In this document: in pieces, positions 48,329 through 60,400 of the stretch
Layout of the letters: each line of letters begins with the position of its first letter
Numbering within the stretch: position 1 is the stretch's first letter
DNA from: Rutstroemia sp. NJR-2017a BVV2
Taxonomy: Eukaryota > Ascomycota > Leotiomycetes > Helotiales > Rutstroemiaceae
Reading direction: 5' to 3'
Assembly: GCA_002946415.1 (NCBI GenBank)
Contig: NJPS01000044.1
Coordinates: 1,014,076 to 1,078,075, forward strand
Length of the DNA stretch: 64,000 nucleotides
Notes under the pieces: model-generated
The model's input: the letters and a program-made list of their open reading frames with translations, nothing else
Databases searched by the model: none
What the model was told of the DNA's origin: nothing
Made by a program: the position numbers and the translations under genes

Positions 48329-48890
48329 GAAAGTTATTAATAATCTATAATATAAAATTAATTTCTGTTAGAAATATAATGAATAGTATTTATTGAAACA
48401 ACAAGAGATAATTTAGTATTAGGGAGTTAAAAGAGAGTATTAATATATAACCCCACTTAAATAAATTAGCCCAAATCTTACCCAAAATCATAACTATTAA
48501 GAAATTTATTACTTAATAACTTTTCAATATAAAATCTTGAGAATAAAATCTTAGAGTATTTTATATATATAAAGAATCTAAATCCAAGTTCCTCAATAAT
48601 TCTACTTAGTAATTCTTGATTTAGACTTTTTCTATTAAATATCTTTTTGAATATTTAATAGAATAAATATAATTAATTTATTAGTATTTTGAATAACTTT
48701 AACTTCTAGCAATATACTCTATATATATAGATAAACTTATATATAAGTTTTTAGATTTGAATATTAAATAGTTATTTAATTATAAAAATATATAAAAATT
48801 AATATTTGGTAAGATTTTGATAATTTATTTAAATAGAATAATCTATTAAATAAAATAGTATATTAAAGATATAAAAAAGAGATTTGAGAT
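48329..48890. repeat. Left margin of the RIP-type AT-rich island; remnant of a second repeat family
   Basis: Composition falls abruptly to almost pure A/T right after the iml1 stop codon. Bases 48,780-48,865 match the first 85 bases of the window with mostly G-to-A and C-to-T changes, so a repeat unrelated to the LINE copies lies here. A palindromic stretch with ATTAAATAT and ATATTTAAT arms is near 48,635-48,665. No coding potential remains. Confidence 0.6.
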
Positions 48891-51668
48891 TAATTAATTA
48901 ATTTATCATTTTAATAATCTTTTTAAATCTAAAATTATAATAGATCAGTTAATAATTAACTATTAATAACTAAATAGTAATATTCTAAATATATTTAATT
49001 TTAATAATATCGAGAGATAATAAGAAATTAGTTCTAGATAATAAAAATAAAAAAAATAAAAATTGAAAATTTAATAAAATTAAAGAAATTCCAATTTAAT
49101 TATCTTCTAATTTGTAAACTAAATAATATTTTTGAATATAAATATTTATCTTATTTAAATAACTAATATTAACTTCGATTCTAGAGTTAATATCGAGAAA
49201 AAATAAGAATATTAAATAATTTATAATTAATTTGTTTTTTAGTTTGCTTTAAATTGAATTAAAAAGAGAATAATTTAAAAATAAATATTTAGAAGTTTTT
49301 TTAATTCTATAAATATATTTATTATTACTAATATATTCTAATAAATATAAATATAATTTTAAATATCTATATCTAATTTTCAATTAAAAGAAGATATTAA
49401 TAATAGTTTTTTTAATCGATTTTGAAATTTGAATTCGATTTCGAGAAAAAAAATAAAATTTTTTTAAATAAATAATTAATTAAATTAAATAAATTAGTTT
49501 CTAGAATTTTGAAAAAAAATTAAAATTATTTTTAATTTTTAATTTATTTAATTTAAGTTTCGAAATAATTAAGATTAATTATATTAATTAAGAAATCTAT
49601 TTTTATTTTCAATTTAATTAATAAATTTATTTTTTCATTATCTAATATCTTGAAATAATCTGAAATTTAAATTAATTTGATTTTAATCTTTTTTTCAATT
49701 ATTTCTTAATTAACTTTATAAATTAATATTATTTAATTTTATTTAGATTTATTACTAAATAATTTTAATCTTTATAAAATAATTTAATTATTTGAGAAAA
49801 TAAAAAATTCTTAATCTTTTTAAATTATTTTATTTATTAATTTAATTTCTTTAATTATTCTAATTAATTTATTATTATAAATTAACTAATTAATTTCAAT
49901 ATTTTAATTAAACTTTTAAATTAATTTCTAATTGAAATTAAAAAAAACTAAATTAACTCTGATTTCTTTTTGATTTATTAATTTCGATTTATTAGTATAA
50001 ATTAAATATTAGTTTAAAACTAATAAAATAATCAAGTTTTTATAATTTTCAAATTTTAACTTTTTAGATAATTTATTAATTTCGATTAAATAAGAAATAA
50101 TAATTTAAAATAGAGATTTATAAAAAGTAATTAATTTGAAATATTGAAAATGAATTAATAAATATACTAAATATTTAATTTACTTTATTTAGATTATTTT
50201 AACTAATTCTTTTTAAATAGATATTAAATAATCTTGAAATTAATTATTAATTTTGAATTTAATTTAAATTTCTTTAAAAATTAGATAATTTTTAACTATT
50301 TTAAAAATTCTAAATATATATTAATAATTAATAATATTTAAATAAATCTAAAAAGATATTAATATAATTTTTATTTTTATAAAGATTATTAAATTAATTC
50401 TAAATATTTTGAAAATCTTTCGAAAAATCAAATTTTATAAATATTATTAAATTAATTCTAAATATTTTGAAAATCTTTCGAAAAATCAAATTTTATAAAT
50501 ATTAAGATTGGATTTTAACTTTAGTTTACTTTTTCTATTATATAGAGAATTTATAATTTGAAATATTAATAATATAAATAATATATAATTAATATATTAT
50601 AAAAAATAAAAATATATTTTCAATATTAATTAATTAATTAATTTTCAAAAAAGTTGATTTAATCTAATTAATTCTAGTTAAGATATATTAATTAAAATAT
50701 AATATATTATTAAATTAGATTTCTAATTATTTTATTATTTTTAAAAATTATATTAGTCAATTATTTGATTAATTAACTAAATTAGTTTTAGTAACTTTTT
50801 ATTTATTTTTGAAAAAATAAATTAATTTTGTTTTACTAAATTAAATTCGATATTATTAATTTCTTTTAAAATATATAATTGATTAATTATTCTTTTTAGA
50901 ATTTTATAGTTTTTTTTGAAATTAGTTAAATTAATAGATAATATGATATTATCTATATATAACTAAATTAAAATAAATATTAATAGAAATAATTCTTTAA
51001 TATAAATTAAAAAGATAATTAATAAAATAAAATAATTTTATAAAATATTAATCGAAATAAATTGAAATCATTTAATTTAGTTATCAAAACTTAAATAAAA
51101 TAATCAATTTTTCAAAAAATAATTAATTTAAGTAATTAAATTAATTAGTAACTTTAATTTTTTTTAAATAATTAAAAACTAATTATTCGAGATATAATTG
51201 AAAATTTCTTTAATATCTAAAAATAAAACTAATATTTTATATCTTTTTAAATAATTTTTTTGAATTTCATTTATTAAAAATAATTTAATATTAATAATTG
51301 ACTTTTTAAATTTTCTATTAATTCGAAAATTATATAATAAACTAATTATTTTAATTAAATAATCTAGTTTTTTTATTTATAATTTTTTACTAATTTTATT
51401 TAAATAATTTAAAAATAAAATTACTATATATATTTTTGAAATTAAATAGTATATTAATAAATTAAAGTTAAAAAGAATTTTATTTAGATAAGATTTTGAA
51501 AGATTAAAATATCTAAATCTATTATTTTAACTATAATAATAATATCTTGATAACTAATAAATATATTACTAAATAAACTAATAAGTTCGATCTATAGAAA
51601 TATAAATAATTAGATTTTATATTGAATTTGATGATTTTAGATTCGGAATCGATTTTTCAAGTATTTTT
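48891..51668 (-). mobile_element. LINE copy A: internally deleted, RIP-degraded non-LTR retrotransposon
   Basis: On the minus strand the element's 3' end is at left, with the tail region (48,891-48,950) ending in AATT/AATC-type repeats. Bases about 49,100-49,400 correspond to the C-terminal zinc-knuckle region of copies C and D. The RT motif region at 50,948-50,959 reads YIDN instead of YIDD because of a C-to-T change on the plus strand. Near 51,440 it jumps from sequence matching about 59,990 of copy C to sequence matching about 63,045. Roughly 3 kb of the internal element is therefore missing, while both ends are kept. It carries no open frame. A 58-bp identical tandem duplication lies at 50,385-50,500. 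Confidence 0.7.
50385..50500. repeat. 58-bp tandem duplication inside LINE copy A
   Basis: Two adjoining 58-bp units (50,385-50,442 and 50,443-50,500) appear identical base for base. Copies B and C have only one unit at the corresponding place. It therefore arose in copy A, apparently after most RIP-type changes had accumulated. Confidence 0.75.
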
Positions 51669-52469
51669 TCTTTTTTTATTAAAAAGTTATTATTTTGTCT
51701 TTATTATCTTTTTTATATAAAGAATTAATATTAGAATTTTCTAATTTCTTTTTTATATTTTTAATATTATCTTTTTTTCGAAATTAATAATCCAATTTAA
51801 TTATCTTCTAATTTATAAATTAAATAATATTTTCGGATATAGATATTTATTTTATTTAAATAAATAATATTAATATTGATTCCGGAACTAATATTAAAAA
51901 AAAATAAAAATAATAAATAATTTATTATTAATTTATCTTTTAATTTAATTCAAGTTAAATTAAAAAGAGAATAATTTAAAAATAAATATTTAAGAATCTC
52001 TTTAGTTTTACAAATATATTTATTATTACTAATATATTCTAATAAATATAAATATAATTTTAAATAACTATATCTAATTTTTAATTAATAGAAGATATTA
52101 ATAATAGTTTTTTTAATTAATTTTGAGATTTGAATTTGATTTCGAGAAAAAAGTTTAAAATTTTTTAAATAACTAGCTAAATTAAATAAATTAATCTCTA
52201 GAACTTTAAAAAAATATTAAAATTATTTTTGATTTTTAATTTATTTAATTTAAATTCTTAAATAACTAAAATTAGTTATATTAATTAAAAAATCTATTTT
52301 CGTTTCTAATTTAATTAATAAATCTATTTTTTCATTATTTAATATTTCTAAATAATCCGAAATTTAAATTAGTTTGATTTTAATTTCTTTTTTAATTATT
52401 TCTTAATTAATTTTAGAAACTAATATTATTTAATTTTGTTTAGATTTATTATTAAATAATTTTAATTTT

Positions 52470-52810
52470 TATAAAATAGTTTAATTAATTGATTTTAATT
52501 AATTGATTTTTTATTTTAACAATTTTTTTAAATCTAAGATTATAATAAATCAAATTCTCGATAAATAAAAACTAATTAAAAAGAGTTTTTTTCTTTCTAA
52601 TTTAATAAATCAAATAGTTATAAAAGATGATAAAGAATTAATTCTAATAAAAAAAAGATAATTGATTTATTAAATAAATTATACTAGATTTTTATTTTAA
52701 AAAATATTTTTTGGAAATAGATTTATCGAGAAAAGTAAATTTAGTTAATATTATTATATTATCAAATCAAGGATTATTTTGACTAGTTTGATATATAAAG
52801 TAGTTTGATT
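52470..52810 (-). mobile_element. SINE-like insertion U1 with 17-bp target-site duplication
   Basis: The insertion (52,487-52,793, 307 bp) is flanked by TATAAAATAGTTTAATT (52,470-52,486) and TATAAAGTAGTTTGATT (52,794-52,810). The two mismatches are both G/A. Sister copies A (about 49,772) and C (about 58,376) have the same site uninterrupted. Its left end (3' on the minus strand) is an AATC/AATT tail followed by about 50 bases shared with the LINE 3' end; the remainder is unrelated to the LINE and matches U2 and U3. Confidence 0.7.
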
Positions 52811-55392
52811 ATTTGAGAAAATAATAAATTCTTGATTTTTTTAAATTATTTTATTTACTAACTTGATTCTTTTAATTATTCTAATTAATTTGCTATTATA
52901 TATTAATTAATTAATTTCATTATTTTAATTAGATTTCTAAATTAATTTCTAATTAAAGATAAAAAAAACTAAACTAATTTTAATTTCTTTTTAATTAATT
53001 AATTCTAATCTATCTATATAAATTAAATATTGATTCGAAACTAGCAAAATAATTAAGTTTTTATAATTTTCGATTTTTTATTTTTTAAATAATTTACTAA
53101 TTTCAATTAAATAAAGAATAGTAATTTAAAGTAAAAATTTAAAAGAACTAATTAATTCTAAATTTTAAAAATAAATTAGTAAATATATTGAATATCTAAT
53201 TCGCTCTATTTAGATTATTTTAATTAATTCTTTCTAAATTAATATTAAATAATTTTGGAATTGATTATTAATTTTTGATTTAATTCAAATTTCTTTGAAA
53301 ATTAAATGATTTTCAATTATTTTAAAAGATCTAAATATATATTAGTAATTAGTAATATTTAAACAAATTTGAGAAAATATTAATATAGTTTTTATCTTTA
53401 TAAAGATTATTAAATTAGTTCTAAATATTTCGAAAATCTTCTAAAAAGCCAAATTTTATAAATATTAAAATTAGATTTTAAATTTAGTTTATTCTTTCTA
53501 TTATATAAAGAATTTATAATCTAAGATATTAATAATATAAATAATATATAGTTAACATATTATAAAAAGTGAAAATCTATTTTCAATATTAATTAGTTAA
53601 TTAGTTCTCAAAAAAGTTAATTTCGTTTAACTAATTCTAATTAAAATATATTAATTGAAATATAAAATATTATCAAACTAGATTTCTAGTTATTTCATTA
53701 TTTTTGAAAATTATATTAATTGATTATTCGATAAATTAATCGAATTAGTTTTAATAACTTTTTATTTATCTTTGAAAAAATAAATTAATTCTATTTTTAT
53801 TAAATCGAATTCGATATTATTAGTTTCTTTTAAAATATATAATTTATTAATCTCTCTTTTTAAAATTTATAATTCTTTTTGAAGTTAATTAAATTAATAA
53901 CTAATATAATATTATCTATATATAATTAAATTAAAATAGAAATTATTAGAAAAAGTTCTTTAATATAAATTAAAAAGAAAATTAATGAAATTAAATTACT
54001 TTAGAAAATACTAATTAAAATAGATTTAAATTATTTAATTTAGTTAACAAAATTTAAATAAAGTAATTAATATTCTAAAAAGTAGTTAATTTAAATAATT
54101 AAACTAATTAGTAAATTTAATTTTTTTAAAATAACTAAATATTAATTTTTATAAAATACAATTGAAAGTTCCTTTAATATCTAGAAATAAAACTAATATT
54201 TTATATTTTTTTAAATAATTTTCTTGAATCTTATTTACTAATAATAATCTAGTATTAATAATTAATTTTTTAAATTTTCTATTGATTTGGGAATTATATA
54301 ATAAATTAGTTATTTCGACTAAATAATTTAATCTTTATTGATAATTTCTTAAATAATTTTATTTAGTTTTAATATTTTCTTTTTGATTTTAATTAAACAA
54401 ATTAATATTAATTTAGTATTAACTAACTTAAATTAATTCTAATTTATTATTTTATACTCTTCCTAATTAGAACTAATAGAACTAGATAGTTAGGAAAGGA
54501 AATTTTTTTTTAAAATAATATCTTTTTTTTTAAAGTAGTTTTATTTAAAATAACTAGAAAAAGATTAAGTCAAACAAATTTAATATAGTTAAATATTTTA
54601 AAAATTTAATTTAGAATTATTATTTTCAAGAAAAGTATTCTAGTAATCTTTTTTAACTAGTTTTATTTTTAGAAAATATTAATTCTAAGTTAATTAGTAT
54701 TATTCTTAATAAAAATTTTAATTTATTTAGATTTTTAATTTTCTCTAAATTAATAATATTGATTTTCTTAAATACTTTAATTTGGAAATCTATTAAGATT
54801 TAGTTTTTAAACTAGAGTTGATTTTTAGAATAATTTTATTAACTACTAATTGAACTAATATTAATAATTCCGAATTAATCGATTCTAGATAATTTTATAT
54901 TTTCTCGTCTAATTTCAGATCTAGCCAAATAAAATCAGAAAGAAGATTAGTTAAAATAATTAATTTCTTTATAATTTTGATTAAATAATTTAAAAATAAT
55001 TCCCAATCTACTAACTTAGTATTAAAATAAATATTAACTAATTTTTATTTATTTAGTAGAACTAATTCTTTTTTTTTTTAAAGTAAATAAAATTAATAAA
55101 TAATCAGATTCTAAATCAGCTAGTATTTATTAATTATTAATATATCTAGTTAGTATTTATATAGCTAATATAAAATCTAGAACTAATTTTATAATCTTTT
55201 TAAAAAATATAATAATTTCGAGTTTATTAATTAATTTTAGATTTTACTTTTTAATCTATTAAATTAATTTAATATTAGTTTAATTACTTCGATTATTTAA
55301 GTTCTATTAGAAATAATAGAAATTAAAATTATCCAAAATCATTGAATTAGTCGAAATAGTTTTAAATAATAAACTTCTTTTTATTATTTTAA

Positions 55393-55715
55393 TTGAAATT
55401 TCCTTAATTAACTTTTCATTTTAATAATTTTTTTGAGTTTAAGATTATAATAGATCAGATTCTCAATAAATAAAAAGTAATTAAGAAGAGTTTTTTATTT
55501 CTAATTTAATAAATTAGATAATTATAAAAGATAGTAAAGAACTAATCTTAGTAAAGAAAAAATAATTAATTTACTAAATAAGTTATATTAGATTTTTTAT
55601 TCTAAAATATATTTTTTGAGAATAGATTTATCAAGAAAAATAAATCCGATTAATATTATTATATTATCAAATCAACAACTATTTTAACTAGTTTGATTTC
55701 GAAATTTCCTTGATT
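55393..55715 (-). mobile_element. SINE-like insertion U2 with 17-bp target-site duplication
   Basis: The insertion (55,410-55,698, 289 bp) is flanked by TTGAAATTTCCTTAATT (55,393-55,409) and TCGAAATTTCCTTGATT (55,699-55,715). The differences are C/T and G/A only. The uninterrupted site is present in copy C at 61,188-61,204. Its interior aligns along its length with U1 and U3, in the same orientation. Confidence 0.68.
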
Positions 55716-57079
55716 TAACTAATTTTATTATAAATATTAACTAGTTCAAATATATTACTTTTTTCAGTTATTGATAAATTAATAAATTAGAATCAATATT
55801 TGAAAATACTAATATAATATTAAATATATAAATCTTTAAGATATAAATAAGTATTTAGAATTGAAATTCTATAATAAATAAAAAGATTTGAACAAAACTA
55901 ATATAAAGAATCAATTAATTATTTAAATAATTCGAATTTTTATTTATAATCTAAAATTTCTAAATTAATATTAAATCGATTTTTAGTTTAATAACTACTT
56001 ATAATATTGATTTAGTTATAATCGAACTTTGATTTAGATTTATTTGAAGAATTCAAATATTTATATTAATTATAAACTAGTTCCTTTAATAACTTTATAT
56101 ATTTTATATTTTTTAGAAGTAGAAATATAATTATTTTTGTAATTAATATATTTTGATATTAAATAAAAATAATTTTTGATTATTTTAGTTAATAATATAA
56201 GATTTATTATAGAAACTATATTTAATCTCTTTTTAGCAAAATTTTGTTAAATATCCAAATCCTTAATATTTAATATATTAAATAAATCTAGAAATAATAA
56301 AAAACTTTTTAATTATAATATTAATTCTAGTTATTCAGATCTAATTTCTTATATATCTTTTAGTTTCTACTTTAGTAATAAATAATATTATTATTAATCT
56401 TTTTTATTTATTAACTTGATTTTCTATTAAAGATAATTAATATAAAATATTAATTAGTTTTAAATTCAGATTAGAATCAAAAGTCTTTAGTTTATTTAAT
56501 ATTAATTCTATTTTATAAAGTATATTGAAATTCTAAATTAAAATATTATAAAATATTATTTTATATTAGGATTTATCTTTTGAATATAATTTAAAAATAA
56601 TTAAATATTTCTAAATAACTTTTTTCTTATATAGAAAATCAAAAATAAAAGAAATAATAATAATAATTATTAAATTCTTTTTATTACTAATAATAATAAT
56701 TAAGAAGATTCAAAATATAATTTATTTAACTTTATTAATAATTCTTCAATAATAGAATAAAAAATATTTGAAAAAATAATTCTGAATCCAAAATTATTAA
56801 ACCTAATATAAAATCCAACTATATATATTTCTATAAATTGAATTTATTAGCTTGCTTAATAATTTATCTATTAGTTATCGAGATATTATTATTATAGCCA
56901 AAATAATTAATTGAAAAGTTTCAATTTTTCAAAATTCTATCTAAATTGAACACTTTTTAATTCCAATTTATTAATATATTTTTGAATTGACTAATAATAA
57001 TATTATTCGATTTTCTCTTTTTATTAATATTGATATAAATATAAAAAATAATTTTATATTATCAACTTCCTTGATTTTT

Positions 57080-57407
57080 ATTCTAAATTTGGATTGATTA
57101 ATTAATTGATTTTTTATTTTAACAATCTTTTTAAATTTAAAACTATAATAAGTCGGGTTCTTGATAAATAAGAATCAATTAAGAAGGATTTTTTGTTTCT
57201 AATCTAATAAATCAGATAATTACAAAAGATAATAAGAAACTAGTTCTAATAAAGAAAAGATAATTAATTTGTTAAATAAGTTATACTAGATTTTTATTCT
57301 AATATATATTTTTCGAGGATAAATTTATCGAGAAAAATAAATCTAGTTAATATTACTATATTATCAAATCAAGAACTATTTTAACTAGTTTGATTCTAAA
57401 TTTGGAT
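57080..57407 (-). mobile_element. SINE-like insertion U3 with perfect 15-bp target-site duplication
   Basis: The insertion (57,095-57,392, 298 bp) is flanked by two identical copies of ATTCTAAATTTGGAT (57,080-57,094 and 57,393-57,407). The empty site is present in copy C, on the opposite strand, at 62,925-62,939. It is the least mutated of the three units and begins at left with GATT/AATT repeats. It lies inside the inverted 5' segment of copy B, so it inserted after that rearrangement formed or together with an older form of it. Confidence 0.72.
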
Positions 57408-57463
57408 ATATCTAATTTAAATAAGCTTTTTAATTTAGATCTATTTAATACTATTATAAATGA

Positions 57464-60400
57464 TTGATTAATTAATTGATTGATTTATTATTTTAACAAC
57501 CTTTTTAAGTCTAAGACTATAGTAGATCGATTAGTAGCTAGCTACTAGTAGCTAAGTAGTAATAGTATTTTAAATATATTTTTAAACTAAATAGTATCAA
57601 GAAATAATAAGAAACTAATTCTAGTTAATGAAAATAAAATAAAGGGAAAGTAGTAGTTTAATAAATAAGAAAAGTAAAATAAATCCAATTTAATAATCCA
57701 ATTTAATTATTTTCTAATTTGTAAGTTAAATAATATTTTCGGATATAGATATTTATCTTGCTTAAATAAGCAATACTAGCTTCGATTCTGGAGCTAGTAT
57801 TAAGAAGAAGTAGGAATAATAAATAATTTATAACTAGTTTATCTTTTAGCTTAATCCGAGCTAGATTAAAAAGAAAGTAACTTAAAAATAAATATTCAGA
57901 AATCTCCTTAATCCTATAAATATATTTATTATTACTAGTATATCCTAATAAATATAAATATAATTTTAAATAATTATATCTAATTTTCAACTAATAGAAG
58001 ATATTAATAATAACTTATTTAGTCGAAATTGGGATTTGGATTCGATTTCGAGAAAAGAATTTAAATTTTTTTAAATAACTAACTAGATTAAGTGAATTTA
58101 TTTCTGAAACTTTTAAAAGAGATTTAGACTACTTTTGATTTTTAATTTGCTTAATTTAAATTTCTAGATAGTTGAAACTAGTTATATTAGTTATAGAATC
58201 TATTTTCATTCCTCATTTGGTTAATAGATCTACTTTTTCGTTATCTAATATTTCAAAATAGCTAGAAACCTAAACTAATTTGATTTTAGTTCCTTTTTCA
58301 ACTAATTCTTAATTAGCTTTATAAGCTAATACTACTTGGTTTTATCTAGATTTATTACTTAATAATTTTAATCTTTATAAAACAATTTGATTTTTCGAGA
58401 AAATAGTGAATTCTTAATCTTTTTAAATTATTTTATTTACTAATTTGATTTCTTCAACTATTCCGGCTAGTTCGTTGTTATAGACTAGCTAACTAGTTCT
58501 AATATTCTAACTAGATCTCTAGATTAGTTCCTAATTAGAATTAAAAAGAGGTAGACCAATTTTGATTTCTTTTTAATTTATTAGTTCTAATCTATTTATA
58601 TAAATTGAATATTAGTTCGGGGCTAGCAAAATAGCCGAGTTTTTATAATTTTCAATTTCTAATTTTTTAGATAATTTACTAATTTCAATCAAATAAAAGG
58701 TAATAATTCAAAGTGAAAATTTAAAAGAACTAATTAATTCCAAATATTAAAAGTGAATTAGTAGATATATTAAATATCTAATTCGCTTTATTTAAGTTAT
58801 TTTAACTAACTCTTTTTAAATCGATATTAAATAGTCTTGGAATTGATTATTAATTTTCGATTTAGTTTAAATTTCTTTGAAAATTAGATGATTTTCAGCT
58901 ATTTTGAGAGATCTGAATATATATTGATAGTTAGTAATATTTAAGTAGATCTAAGAAAGTATTAATATAGTTTTAATCTTTATAAAGATTATTAGATTAA
59001 TTCTAAATACCTTAAGGATCTTCCGAAGAATTAAATTTTATAAATATTGAAATTAGATTTTAAATTTAGTTTACTTTTTCCATTATATAAAGAATCTATA
59101 ATCTATAATATTAATAATATAAATAATATATAGTTAGTATATTGTAAAAAGTAAAAATCTATTTTCAATATTAACTAATTAACTAACTCTTAAAAAAACT
59201 AATTTAGTTTAACTGATTTTAGTCAAGATATATTAATTAAAATATAAAAGATTATCAAACTAGATTTCTAGTTATTTCACTACTTTTGAAGATTATATTA
59301 ATTGATTATTCGGTAAATTAACCGAATTAGTCTTAATAGTTTTTTATTTATCTTCGAAAAAGTAAATTAATTCTATTTTTATTAAACCAAATTCGATACT
59401 ATTAGTTTCTCTCAAGATATATAACTTGCTAGTTTCTTTTTCTAGGATTTTATAGTTCTTTTTAAAACTAGTTAAGTTAGTAGCTAGCGCGATATCATCT
59501 ATATATAACTAGATTAAGATAGAAATCAATAGAAAAAGTTCTTTAATATAAATTAAAAAGAGAATTAATAAGATTAGATTACTTTAGGAGATACTAGTTA
59601 AAATTAACTGGAATTACTCGATTTGGTTATCAAAATTTAAATAAAATAATCGATATTCCAAGAAGTAACTAACTTAAGTAATTAAGTTAATTGATAATTT
59701 TAATTTTTTTAGAATAGTTAATAATTGGTTTTTTGAGATATAATTGAAAGTTCTTTTAATATCCAAAAACAAAATCGATATTTTATATCTTTTTAGATAA
59801 TTTTCTTGAACTTTATTTACTAGTAATAATCCAATATCGATAATTGATTTTTTAAATCTTTTACTAATTTAAGAATTATATAGTAAACTAATTGTTTCGG
59901 CTAAATAATCTAATCTTTTTACTAATATTCTCTTGCTTATTTTGCTTAAATAATTAAAAAGTGAAATCATTCTATAAGTTTTTGAAACTGAATAATTAGA
60001 TTTAGTTAGTTTTTTAAAAATAGTTTTAGTTATTTATTTTCAGTATCAGAAATAATATTCTAGATCAACTAGATAAACAAAAACTTTATAAAATATTTTA
60101 GAAATAGTTAAATAAGTTTTATTGATAATTTCTTAAATAATTCTATTAGATTCTAGAATCTTTTTTTTAATTTTAGTTAAATAAATTATTGCTAATTCGG
60201 TATTAGCTAGCTTAAATCAGTTTTAGTTAACTACTTTATATCTTTCCTAATTAGAACTAGTTAAACTAGAAAGTTGAAGAAAAAAAATATTTTTTAAAAT
60301 AGTTTCTTTCTTTTTAAAAATAGTTTTATTTAAAATAGTTAGAAGAAATTAGTTGAAATAGAATTTAGTATAGTTAAAAGCTTTAACTATTAATTTAGAA

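Larger units (their letters stand above)
51669..57463 (-). mobile_element. LINE copy B: RIP-degraded, with inverted 5' segment and three nested insertions
   Basis: The minus-strand body (51,669-56,757) matches copy C from its C-terminal region (51,790 onward) to about 62,285 of copy C. At 56,758 the match switches strand: 56,758-57,463, minus the nested insertion, is the reverse complement of copy C from about 63,258 back to 62,870. About 600 bp of internal sequence is missing at the junction. It hosts three SINE-like insertions (52,487-52,793; 55,410-55,698; 57,095-57,392). The RT motif at 53,911-53,922 reads YIDN. Its 3' UTR differs from those of A, C and D and lacks their clear (GATT)n tail. 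No open frame survives. Confidence 0.65.

Noticed and set aside
51430..51450. Splicing of LINE RNA as the cause of the internal deletion in copy A
   Set aside because: The junction does not have GT at the expected donor side in the copy C sequence.
57095..57392. tRNA-derived pol III promoter (A/B boxes) in the SINE-like units
   Set aside because: No convincing A or B box could be read; RIP-type mutation may have erased them, so no tRNA origin is claimed.
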